This document shows, in pieces, positions 1 through 7,671 of a DNA stretch of 8,603 nucleotides. The stretch is taken from the NCBI GenBank assembly GCA_027320785.1, contig DAHVKR010000002.1, positions 7,765 to 16,367 of the forward strand, given 5' to 3'. Both the position numbers and the translations under genes were made by a program. Under the pieces are notes generated by a model. The model did not search any database. It was not told where the DNA came from and saw only the letters and a list, made by a program, of their open reading frames with translations. Within the stretch, counting starts at the first letter, position 1. Each line of letters starts with the position of its first letter. Origin of the DNA: Bdellovibrionales bacterium (lineage in GTDB: Bacteria > Bdellovibrionota > Bdellovibrionia > Bdellovibrionales > Bdellovibrionaceae).

Positions 1-170
1 TGATCGTTTCCCTCTTTATCTGCCTTGGACTTTAAATCCTTAAGAGCTTTTTCAACATTCCCATTCGTTACAGCCTTACGAGCTGCTGACACCTCATCCT
101 GGTAGGTTGCACAGGAACAAAGTGTCATCAAAAGAAATAGGTTTAAGAAGACTTGAAGCCCTCTCTTCAT
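1..170 (-). CDS. Lipoprotein, N-terminal part only (runs off left edge)
   Basis: The ATG at 170-168 opens a frame that stays open to the window edge, giving 56 residues. Residues 1-20 are a lipoprotein signal peptide: basic start (MKRG), hydrophobic core, then the lipobox LCSC with the lipidated Cys at 20. The +2 residue is Ala, which in enterobacteria is compatible with outer-membrane sorting. Residues 24-55 look like one helical hairpin of the TPR kind, with the pattern AARKAVTNGNVEKALKDL. It lies 30 bp after the lpoB stop in the same direction, so it is probably co-transcribed. A GGGG just before the start is a weak Shine-Dalgarno. LpoB genes in other proteobacteria often sit beside a TPR-like lipoprotein of the COG3014 type. 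This could be that partner, but only the N-terminus is visible, so the family is a guess. Confidence 0.7.
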   Translation of the reverse strand, partial: MKRGLQVFLNLFLLMTLCSCATYQDEVSAARKAVTNGNVEKALKDLKSKADKEGND

Positions 171-200
171 AGAACCCCGAGAAACAACTCTCACGTTAAA

Positions 201-794
201 TTACAGACCAATGGTTCTTTTTCTATAAACTTTGCGAATTTGTTTAAAATTAGACCACGCAATTACATTTGTTTTTAAATTCGTAAGGTTGAGAGTCAGC
301 TTATAATAAACTGTTTTATCTTTTCCAACCTCCTGAACAATTGAGTCCAGACGACCGTTAATAATGTAGTCAGCTCCGATTTGACCACCGGGTCCTTTTT
401 GAGTTTCTTTAGAAACCATTCCTGAGTTTTGATAGTTATACTCGTCCGCAACATCTTGACGTGCTTCTTTATCAACAAAGGAAAATTTTCCCGTATTCAT
501 CAACTCAACACGAACCATATCCATAATATTTTGAGTATCGATATGTTCACTGGTTTTATTTTGTAGTTTTGTCACCATCACAATTGGAGGCGTTTTAGAG
601 TTTTTAATGACGTAGCTATTGCTCAAACTCGCAACTAAGTCTTGTACAGCTTTTTGCATATCTGTTTCAGACCATTGGTCATTTAAAAGATTCTCGCGAT
701 TTACGTCATCGTAATTACCTTTAACAAAAGCCTTAGGGCCGCAAGATACAAGACCCAAACAAAATGCAAAACTCATCACAACTAATTTAAACAT
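201..794 (-). CDS. lpoB: Penicillin-binding protein activator LpoB-like outer-membrane lipoprotein
   Basis: This 197-residue protein begins with a lipoprotein signal peptide whose lipobox is LVSC, lipidated at Cys18, with Gly at +2. The rest matches the LpoB/COG3417 layout: a short linker with an N-terminal segment (DVNRENLLNDQWSETDMQ, about 30-47), then the globular alpha/beta domain. That domain has a strand around 68-77 ending at the LQNKT element (the counterpart of VNNRT in E. coli LpoB), a helix followed by TGKFSFVD (101-108), GADYIINGRL (140-149), and the final strand ending in AWSN (179-182), like IIWSG in E. coli. In that species LpoB reaches from the outer membrane through the peptidoglycan to switch on PBP1b. 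The proline-rich linker of enterobacterial LpoB is missing, so the reach is shorter. The C-terminus is basic (KQIRKVYRKRTIGL). A GAGGAG Shine-Dalgarno lies at 802-807. The partner PBP is not in this window. Confidence 0.82.
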   Translation of the reverse strand: MFKLVVMSFAFCLGLVSCGPKAFVKGNYDDVNRENLLNDQWSETDMQKAVQDLVASLSNSYVIKNSKTPPIVMVTKLQNKTSEHIDTQNIMDMVRVELMNTGKFSFVDKEARQDVADEYNYQNSGMVSKETQKGPGGQIGADYIINGRLDSIVQEVGKDKTVYYKLTLNLTNLKTNVIAWSNFKQIRKVYRKRTIGL

Positions 795-839
795 AATTGA
801 ACTCCTCTTGAGATTTCTAATTTAAACTCAATCTTTTCA

Positions 840-868
840 ATCATAGATTCAATTGTGATGCTTGTGAA
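840..868 (-). promoter_or_regulatory. Sigma70-type promoter of lpoB
   Basis: On the minus strand the -35 hexamer TTCACA (868-863, 5 of 6 to consensus) is followed by exactly 17 bases and the -10 hexamer TATGAT (845-840, 5 of 6). Transcription would start near 833, giving a leader of about 40 nt with a clear Shine-Dalgarno before the lpoB ATG at 794. It sits in the longest gene-free stretch of the window (795-906). I saw no convincing intrinsic terminator of the upstream gene there, so read-through from the kinase operon is also possible. Confidence 0.65.
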
Positions 869-906
869 CACTCTAAGAATGTATGCGGCGTATTACAGAT
901 CAAGTT

Positions 907-1515
907 TTAGCGAGAAGCCCCGCCCAAACCCTCGTTAAACAATGACGGAGTACGTTTTTCCTTTATTTTTTTAACAGAAAGCACTTCAAAGTTAGGCCCG
1001 AGCTGGACCTCCCAGCCTCCACGCCTTGCATTTTCGATAAACTGCTGCGCATAAGCTTGCTTGTAGGCCTCCGAAGCTTTTTCCAACTGCTCATCTTCGT
1101 ACAGCCTTTGTTGGACAATTTCTTCTGGAGTTAGCTGATCAGGATCGCCTTCTTGAGAACGATCCAGTTCATGTGTCAAAGATTGCATATTGGGATCACT
1201 GTCTAAAGTAAATCGATCCTCTAGATGATACGCTGACTGTGGATTCGTATCATGCAACTTGTTCATCTGCTGATAATACTCAATTTGTCTTTCACGCTTG
1301 TCAGCATCTAAGTAGTACGATGTCTCTTTAAGATGTCGATCAACTCTTTGTTTATGCTGGGGATCTTGATTTTGGACAGATTGACCTTGAGATCCTAACC
1401 TTTTCGTTCGTGAAGTCTGAGACAAATAAACCAAAGCTACTCCCAAAATAAGTAGGAGTAGGAATATCCATCCTTTGTCTTTGTCTTTTTTCGTTTTATC
1501 TTGAGACACTTTCAC
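907..1515 (-). CDS. Single-pass membrane-anchored protein of unknown function
   Basis: I do not recognise this 202-residue protein. It has a very basic N-terminus (residues 1-14, nine Lys), one transmembrane helix at about 16-32, and a long hydrophilic remainder. By the positive-inside rule the N-terminus is cytoplasmic and the bulk periplasmic. Residues 40-125 are Gln/Asp/Arg-rich and probably flexible. Residues 127-165 form a charged helix. This is followed by a small beta-rich C-terminal element (GGWEVQLGPNFEVLSVKKI, 166-184) that looks like the conserved functional end. The start is GTG at 1515: an in-frame TAG lies about 24 nt upstream with no ATG between, and the Shine-Dalgarno is weak. 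It comes 49 bp after the histidine kinase stop and before the lpoB promoter, so it is probably the last gene of the mreB-kinase transcript. An envelope role is inferred from topology and neighbours only. Confidence 0.72.
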   Translation of the reverse strand: MKVSQDKTKKDKDKGWIFLLLLILGVALVYLSQTSRTKRLGSQGQSVQNQDPQHKQRVDRHLKETSYYLDADKRERQIEYYQQMNKLHDTNPQSAYHLEDRFTLDSDPNMQSLTHELDRSQEGDPDQLTPEEIVQQRLYEDEQLEKASEAYKQAYAQQFIENARRGGWEVQLGPNFEVLSVKKIKEKRTPSLFNEGLGGASR

Positions 1516-1534
1516 AGTGTCTTTATCGGAACTT

Positions 1535-1562
1535 TTCCAATCTCTCTAAAGAGGGATTGGAA
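1535..1562. repeat. Inverted repeat (12-bp arms) between the kinase gene and the next gene
   Basis: Left arm 1535-1546 and right arm 1551-1562 pair at 11 of 12 positions around a 4-base loop (1547-1550). The one exception is 1543/1554: a U-G wobble in plus-strand RNA but an A-C mismatch in minus-strand RNA, the strand expected to be transcribed. No T-tract follows the stem on either strand, so it is not a standard intrinsic terminator. It sits just after the kinase stop and 20 bp before the GTG start of the following gene. An mRNA-processing or stability hairpin, or a protein-binding site, would fit. Confidence 0.6.
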
Positions 1563-1574
1563 GTCTAGCTAGAC
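1563..1574. repeat. Perfect 12-bp palindrome overlapping the kinase stop codon
   Basis: GTCTAGCTAGAC is its own reverse complement and abuts the larger inverted repeat at 1535-1562. It contains the TAG stop of the kinase gene (1567-1565). As RNA it could form only a 4-bp stem with a 4-base loop, so if it matters it is more likely as double-stranded DNA. Confidence 0.5.
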
Positions 1575-3520
1575 GTTTTACCATTTTCCTTAAGAGGCGG
1601 CCTAACGGGCAAAACAATTATAAATTCCGTTCCAACTCCCAATTCAGAGCGAACTTGAATTTCTCCACCGTGATTTTCAATGATTCCATAAGAAATACTC
1701 AGACCAAGACCCGTTCCCTGACCCACGCCTTTGGTTGTAAAGAATGGATCAAATATTTTTTCCATTGTTTCGGACGACATCCCTTTTCCCGAATCCTGAA
1801 TAGAAAGTTGAACCTTCCCATCTTTATATCTCATATCCTTAATAGGCTGAGTTGTGATCCAAATTTGCCCTGGGCCCTCAATCGATTGAACCGCATTTGA
1901 GAGTATATTCATCAAAACCTGGTTAATCTGGCTCGCGTACCCATAAATATGGGGGATAGCTTCGTAGCTTTTAAAAATTTGGATTCGTCCTTTGATTTCA
2001 CCCTGAAGGAGATCCAGTGTTGTATCCAAACTTTTCTGCAAATCGATCTCGTTAAGCTTCGCCTCTTCAAGACGAGAGAAGTTTCGGAGTCCCGAAACAA
2101 TGTCTTTCGTTCTTTTCGCACCTTCTTCGCATGAAGTAATAAGTTTTGGCAAATCTTCAACTATATAATCAAATTCCATTTCTTCTTTAGCGGCTGGCAA
2201 ATCTCCTGGGCGTTCTTCGGCAATTCGAACAAGTTGAATTAATTTACTTGAGTAGTCCCGCAAATGAATCATATTCGAAAAAATAAACCCAATAGGATTA
2301 TTCAATTCATGGGCAACACCGGCAACTAACTGACCCAGGCTCACCATTTTAGCAGAATGAACAAGACGAGTTTGAGTGTCTTTGAGTTCTTTATTTGTAT
2401 TTTGAAGCTCAAAAACTTTTCTTTTTAAATCAGCCCTCGCTTGCCAGATTTTCTTAAACATTTGATTAAAACTCTCAGTTAAAAGTCCAATCTCTGTTTC
2501 ATTCTTAACAGGAATTGTAATAGCTTGTTCTTGTGATTCGAACGACTGGAGGGCCTCCACCAATTCGTTAAGTGGCTTTAAAATCCAACTTGATATGACA
2601 AAACTAATTATAATTAAAAATAGTATGACTGCCCCAACAACAAACAAAAAAGCAACATTCACATTACGTAGAACGGCTTTTGCATCACTCTTTGAGGCCC
2701 CTAGAGCAATCCAAATTCGACTGTCCCCCCAGTCGAGTGGGTAGAAGAAAAGTCCATAAGGCTCATCTTTAATTGTAACGTCCGTAAATAAATCATTTTT
2801 TTGCGTGATCGTTTTTCTGACAAAATCCTTATTCAAAGAAAGTAGCCTTCTTTGCGTGGCAAGAACAACTTGTCCACTTTCTTTAACAAACATCAGCTCA
2901 AGCTTCATCCTGTCCTTAAGACGCCTTAAAAAATCAGGACCTAGTTCGATAATCTGCTCCACATAACCCACGACTCTATGCTTCTGATTTTCCACCTTAG
3001 AAATTAAGATCAGTGATACTTTACGAGGATCATTTGTTTCAACTAGGGTTAGTTCGCTATGATGCTCAAAATGCTTTAGATACTTATCTGCTAAGTATAT
3101 GATGTCCTGCTTAGGCGTTTTTGTTTTAAGCTGTCCCTGCTCTGCTTCGTAAGCAGATGTGATCAGTCGACCTTGTCGATTGAAGAAAGAGATGGTGGTT
3201 GCTGGATCTTGCTTAAGCCAACTAATTCCAAGATCACCTAAAGAGGCATTATCACCAAAAGAAAGATGATAGCGCAGGTAGGGGTCTTCGATATACTTAT
3301 CTCGTCTTTGTCGTAGAAGATTAATGTAATCACTGAAGATAAGGTCTATCTCTTTAGCACTTCCCGATAAACGCAGAAGCATTTCGCGGTTAATAGCTTT
3401 TTCGAATTTTATTATGGAGTAGCCCGTTACAAAGCCCAGTGGAAGAATTGAAAACAGTAAAAACCAAATGATCAAAACTGTGCGTAAAGACCTTTTTGAT
3501 TTTCGACGATATTGACTCAC
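1565..3520 (-). CDS. Membrane-bound sensor histidine kinase with periplasmic Cache-like domain
   Basis: This 651-residue kinase autophosphorylates a histidine in response to a periplasmic signal. Domains in order: transmembrane helix 1 (about 14-36), a periplasmic sensor region (37-285) with the size and strand/helix pattern of a double-Cache domain, transmembrane helix 2 (288-312), HAMP (about 313-365), a coiled coil (360-390), and HisKA with the phosphoacceptor His404 in GVAHELNNP. The HATPase_c domain follows, with the N box NILSNA (538-543), G1 box DSGKG (576-580), F box FDPFF (590-594) and G2 box GTGLGL (602-607). All catalytic boxes are intact. There is no fused receiver, and no response regulator appears in the window, so the partner is encoded elsewhere. 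The start is GTG at 3520; its last two bases overlap the TGA of the upstream anti-sigma-like gene (GTGA), which indicates translational coupling. The signal is unknown. Confidence 0.93.
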   Translation of the reverse strand: MSQYRRKSKRSLRTVLIIWFLLFSILPLGFVTGYSIIKFEKAINREMLLRLSGSAKEIDLIFSDYINLLRQRRDKYIEDPYLRYHLSFGDNASLGDLGISWLKQDPATTISFFNRQGRLITSAYEAEQGQLKTKTPKQDIIYLADKYLKHFEHHSELTLVETNDPRKVSLILISKVENQKHRVVGYVEQIIELGPDFLRRLKDRMKLELMFVKESGQVVLATQRRLLSLNKDFVRKTITQKNDLFTDVTIKDEPYGLFFYPLDWGDSRIWIALGASKSDAKAVLRNVNVAFLFVVGAVILFLIIISFVISSWILKPLNELVEALQSFESQEQAITIPVKNETEIGLLTESFNQMFKKIWQARADLKRKVFELQNTNKELKDTQTRLVHSAKMVSLGQLVAGVAHELNNPIGFIFSNMIHLRDYSSKLIQLVRIAEERPGDLPAAKEEMEFDYIVEDLPKLITSCEEGAKRTKDIVSGLRNFSRLEEAKLNEIDLQKSLDTTLDLLQGEIKGRIQIFKSYEAIPHIYGYASQINQVLMNILSNAVQSIEGPGQIWITTQPIKDMRYKDGKVQLSIQDSGKGMSSETMEKIFDPFFTTKGVGQGTGLGLSISYGIIENHGGEIQVRSELGVGTEFIIVLPVRPPLKENGKTSS

Positions 3521-4446
3521 TTGGCTTCTTCCGTCGTAATAATCAATCTTACAATGCCATCAGGCATAATCCGAGGGTGCGGATCTTTGCTTAGCTTAAT
3601 TGTTCCTAAAGATTTAAAGTACTCCTGAAGCGTATCCAGTTTTGACTCTGGAATTGTAAAGTGAAAATAGTAGTCGCCATCATTTCGTCGCCAGCCAAGC
3701 TCTACCTCGCCTGCTTTTCTTCCTCCCAGCTCAACTATTTTCTCTTTTAATTTTGCTGTTCCCGCCTCTACGTTCACAATCTCAAGTGTTCCTCTGTAGA
3801 CAAAACCCTTTCGTTTTGATTCTTCCACCCTCTCTGAGGCGGCTGCCGTTTTTGTCTGTTTAGGTTTTGACTCTGTATGAGATGGCATCTGAGATTTCTC
3901 AGTTTTTTTATCTCGTGCTTGTGACGTATTCTCTATATCTGTCTCATCATCTGTGCTCTCATCTTCGAAATGTGCCTCATTGTCGACCACTGAGGGGCTC
4001 ATCCCCTTTGTAACTTCACGAGGAGTTTGAGTTTTAGATACCTCAGCTAATACAAGCTCTGTTGTTTTCCTTTGCATAACAAAGTCTTTTAACTTTTCCC
4101 ATGGAGCCACTAGGGACACGATTATCACAACTGATATGACAAGTACGGCCTCAAGTGTCCACTTTAAAAAAGGTGGCCAGTTTTCGTATTTCAGAGTTTT
4201 CTGAACCTTATCCAAGTACGTTGCCCTTTGACTCACTTCCTGCGCCAAAGAAATTGATATTTTTGTTAACGATAGCTTTTCAAGGTATTGAATTCCATGC
4301 TCGATACTTCTCAACTCTTCTTGAGCCTCTCGAGATTGCCGAAGGACCTCTTCAACCGAAGCTTTTCTCTCGGCATCCAGTTTATCCATGATGTAGTCAT
4401 AAAGAAGCTCATGGGTCATAAACTCGGAGAGCTGACGCTTCTTCAT
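3517..4446 (-). CDS. Transmembrane anti-sigma-like protein with DUF4349-like outer domain
   Basis: This 309-residue protein has three parts. Residues 1-60 resemble the cytoplasmic anti-sigma domain of zf-HC2/ZAS proteins: HELLYDYIMDKLDAERKASV keeps His12 and the helix pattern. Where the zinc-binding CxxC should follow, it has RQSREAQEEL, so zinc would not be bound. One transmembrane helix spans about 96-116. A Ser/Thr/Lys/Glu-rich linker (about 125-212) leads to a periplasmic domain (214-309) with features of DUF4349: a YRGTLEIVNVEAGTAKLKE strand-helix start, a GG turn near 241, FHFTIPESKLDTLQEYF (261-277) and a final strand. The start is ATG at 4446 with an AAGGGG Shine-Dalgarno. The ATGA overlap with the sigma-like gene upstream and the GTGA overlap with the kinase downstream fit a sigma/anti-sigma pair. 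The fold assignments are by eye. If correct, its job is to hold the upstream protein at the membrane until the outer domain senses a signal. Confidence 0.65.
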   Translation of the reverse strand: MKKRQLSEFMTHELLYDYIMDKLDAERKASVEEVLRQSREAQEELRSIEHGIQYLEKLSLTKISISLAQEVSQRATYLDKVQKTLKYENWPPFLKWTLEAVLVISVVIIVSLVAPWEKLKDFVMQRKTTELVLAEVSKTQTPREVTKGMSPSVVDNEAHFEDESTDDETDIENTSQARDKKTEKSQMPSHTESKPKQTKTAAASERVEESKRKGFVYRGTLEIVNVEAGTAKLKEKIVELGGRKAGEVELGWRRNDGDYYFHFTIPESKLDTLQEYFKSLGTIKLSKDPHPRIMPDGIVRLIITTEEAK

Positions 4447-4898
4447 ATCTGAACCCCTTGATGAAGATCCACAGAGATTCCTATTTTTCGAGATGTCTTC
4501 GCAAGACGATATCGTATCGTACCCGAACTCAAGCCTAAAACATCCGTCAATATAGATTCAGAAAACTTTAAGATGAGCGCTACGACAGTAATAAAGATTT
4601 CCTCAGATGAGGCCGTCTTCTGGAATTCTTTCCAAGGCTCAAGTCTGATATTGGGGGGAATCATCCAGCCCGCTTCTTCTGAAAACGACGTCAAACCCGT
4701 GCGCGGTTCTTTTTGCAGATCTTTCCAAATTTTGTGCAAAGACAAAAGGACAATATGCTCAGAATTCATATTGGGGTTGTGCTTTTTTTTATCTAAACAC
4801 CAAAACCAAGATTTTTGAGCTAGCTCTTTCGTCCTCTGTTCATTCAGAGTCACAAAAAAGAAAAAGAGAAGAATTTGCTTTAACTGCTCTTCTTTCAT
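4443..4898 (-). CDS. Short, divergent ECF sigma-factor-like protein
   Basis: The clearest part of this 151-residue protein is the C-terminal helix-turn-helix, residues about 99-139. SESILTDVLGLSSGTIRYRL matches the sigma region 4 pattern (…EIAEILGISVGTVKSRL) and is followed by a basic tail KTSRKIG. The N-terminal 65 residues follow the order of region 2: LKQILLFFFFVTLNE for 2.1, then NEQRTKELAQKSWFWCLDKK for 2.2, then SEHIVLLSLHKIWKDLQK for 2.3-2.4. They lack the acidic core-binding signature and most of the usual -10-reading residues. It is shorter than typical ECF factors (about 160-200 residues). The start is ATG at 4898, immediately preceded in frame by TGA, 24 bp after the mreB stop; GGATGGTG gives a poorly placed Shine-Dalgarno. 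Its stop overlaps the anti-sigma-like gene start. It may be a true but diverged sigma factor, or a DNA-binding relative that has lost RNA polymerase binding. Confidence 0.6.
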   Translation of the reverse strand: MKEEQLKQILLFFFFVTLNEQRTKELAQKSWFWCLDKKKHNPNMNSEHIVLLSLHKIWKDLQKEPRTGLTSFSEEAGWMIPPNIRLEPWKEFQKTASSEEIFITVVALILKFSESILTDVLGLSSGTIRYRLAKTSRKIGISVDLHQGVQI

Positions 4899-4922
4899 TC
4901 ACCATCCATGGGAGTACTTTTA

Positions 4923-6030
<1,108 letters not shown>

Positions 6031-6040
6031 ACTTGAAAAA

Positions 6041-7666
6041 TCACATCCAGTGAAGTTCTCTTTTGATGTGCTCTTGATAATTTTGAATTTCTGATAACAT
6101 CTGACTTTCATCCCAACCCAATTCTCTTTGAAAAACCCGAGCAATGGCTGAAAGGAATGGCCGCCCATGTTCTCGGGTGGCCAAAAAGAGCGGAACTCGT
6201 CGAGTCATAAAATCAGTTAGGTGTAAGCACATGGTGTGATGAATAGCCTGAAGAGCTTCCACCTCCCAAACCGATTCTAATCCCTGAGCTTTTTCAAGAA
6301 TTGACGGCGTCTCTGCCCCATATCTTTCTGTTAGCCATCTCACATCCTCAATGGAGCGAGCAAAATACTCCGCCCAAGCCTCGATCTGATAGAAGGCCTG
6401 CCGATACTTCTCTGACTCGACATACATATTAAGTGGCTGATTTGACTGAGATTTATAAAATCTCACGCGATCTCCAAGGTCAAAGGAATGAAGAGCGGCA
6501 TCCACAACTTGCTGCGCCACAAGCCGATAGGTCGTGTACTTCCCGCCCGCAATAAAAGTGATCCCACGCGGGTCACCCCAGATCAAATGCTCCCGACTGG
6601 TTTTGCCTTCACTGGACGAATCGTCTCGGACTAAAGGACGAACTCCCGCATAACTTGCCACAATATCCTCTTTGCGAATATCGGCTCCTGGAAAATAAGA
6701 GTTCACAATGGAAAGTAAATATTCAACATCCTCGGACTCTGTCACCACATCACTTGGCGAGCCTTTATAATCCGTATCCGTCGTCCCCACGATCACCATT
6801 TCATGACGAGGAATGCCAAAAACAATCCGATCACCCTTTTCTGCCGCCATCACAACAGCACTGGAAAGGGGCAATCTTTCTTTTAAAAAAGTCAGGTGAA
6901 TCCCCTTCGTGGGCCTCAAGACATCTTCCCACTTTTTAAAAAGAGCGTGACCTAATTGGTCAGTCCACGGCCCGACCGTGCTCACAAGATGTTGACCTTG
7001 TATCCAAATTTTCTCCTGCGTTTCTGTATCTTGCACAAGCAAGCTTTGGAACTGACCTTTTTCATCCCATCTTATTTCAGAAGCTTTCATGTAATTCGCG
7101 AACACCGCTCCAGCCTCGTGGGCTGAACGGAGAGTTTCATGGACAAGACGATCATCATCCATGTAGGCATCCGAATAAACATAAGATCCTTTAAGATCAT
7201 GTGAATTTACAATCGGCATGCGACCCAATGTAGTTTTAGCACTCAGTCGCTCATGAAACTCCGGCGCTTGGAATAATGCCAGCACATCATAAGCCCACAT
7301 TCCCAATCCCATTTTAAACATGCCCACTCGAGAAGAGGCATAAAGGGGAATCATGAACCGCAAGGGGTGAACCAGGTGAGGAGCAATACCAAATAGTTTT
7401 GTTCGCTCGTTAAGAGCCTCGAAAACGAGTTTGAAATCGTAGTTTTCTAAATATCGAAGTCCACCATGAATCAGCTTAGAGCTTCTCGATGAGGTCCCAG
7501 AAGCAAAGTCACGTGCCTCAACAAGCGCAACCTTTAATCCTCTCAATGAGGCATCCCGAGCGACTCCTGCCCCATTGATCCCCCCCCCAATAATAACAAG
7601 ATCAAACTTTTCACTCGCTAGTTTTTTCTTATTTTCTTCACGGGTTCGGTAAGAGTTCTCTTTCAT
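6041..7666 (-). CDS. glpD: Aerobic glycerol-3-phosphate dehydrogenase (FAD, membrane-associated)
   Basis: GlpD oxidises sn-glycerol 3-phosphate to dihydroxyacetone phosphate at the inner face of the cytoplasmic membrane and passes electrons to quinone. The 541-residue product carries the FAD-binding Rossmann motif IIGGGINGAGVARD (25-38) and the family signature around RDFASGTSSRSSKLIHGGLR (52-71). Further on are TDTDYKG (296-302), YAGVRPL (339-345), GGKYTTYR (374-381) and the C-terminal domain with LHLTDFMTRRVPL (481-493). It is somewhat longer than E. coli GlpD (501 residues), partly from an N-terminal extension of about 20 residues. The start is ATG at 7666, with AAAGG upstream inside the end of the preceding GNAT-like gene; the gap is only 5 bp, so the two are an operon. 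The three glycine codons of the FAD motif are all GGG, making a run of nine G. No glpF, glpK or glpR is present in the window. Confidence 0.95.
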   Translation of the reverse strand: MKENSYRTREENKKKLASEKFDLVIIGGGINGAGVARDASLRGLKVALVEARDFASGTSSRSSKLIHGGLRYLENYDFKLVFEALNERTKLFGIAPHLVHPLRFMIPLYASSRVGMFKMGLGMWAYDVLALFQAPEFHERLSAKTTLGRMPIVNSHDLKGSYVYSDAYMDDDRLVHETLRSAHEAGAVFANYMKASEIRWDEKGQFQSLLVQDTETQEKIWIQGQHLVSTVGPWTDQLGHALFKKWEDVLRPTKGIHLTFLKERLPLSSAVVMAAEKGDRIVFGIPRHEMVIVGTTDTDYKGSPSDVVTESEDVEYLLSIVNSYFPGADIRKEDIVASYAGVRPLVRDDSSSEGKTSREHLIWGDPRGITFIAGGKYTTYRLVAQQVVDAALHSFDLGDRVRFYKSQSNQPLNMYVESEKYRQAFYQIEAWAEYFARSIEDVRWLTERYGAETPSILEKAQGLESVWEVEALQAIHHTMCLHLTDFMTRRVPLFLATREHGRPFLSAIARVFQRELGWDESQMLSEIQNYQEHIKRELHWM

Positions 7667-7671
7667 TATGC

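Noticed and set aside
820..852. Spaced TTGA/ATTGA repeats in the lpoB leader as a possible operator
   Set aside because: The copies are short, unequally spaced (about 12 and 9 bp) and in AT-rich DNA, so chance explains them.
1535..1574. Intrinsic terminator after the histidine kinase gene
   Set aside because: The hairpin is followed by AAAAG on the transcribed strand and by no T-tract on the other, so it does not meet the terminator pattern.
4573..4818. 81-residue plus-strand frame opposite the sigma-like gene
   Set aside because: The minus-strand gene has start/stop overlaps with its neighbours and an HTH; the plus frame has neither a domain nor gene context.
4895..4910. Mini open frame MDGE ending in an ATGA overlap with the sigma-like start
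   Set aside because: The five-codon frame has no Shine-Dalgarno and is easily expected by chance; a coupled leader peptide is possible but unsupported.
6655..6939. 94-residue open frame on the plus strand inside glpD
   Set aside because: It lies antisense to well-conserved GlpD sequence, is rich in Ser/Pro/His as shadow frames often are, and resembles no family.
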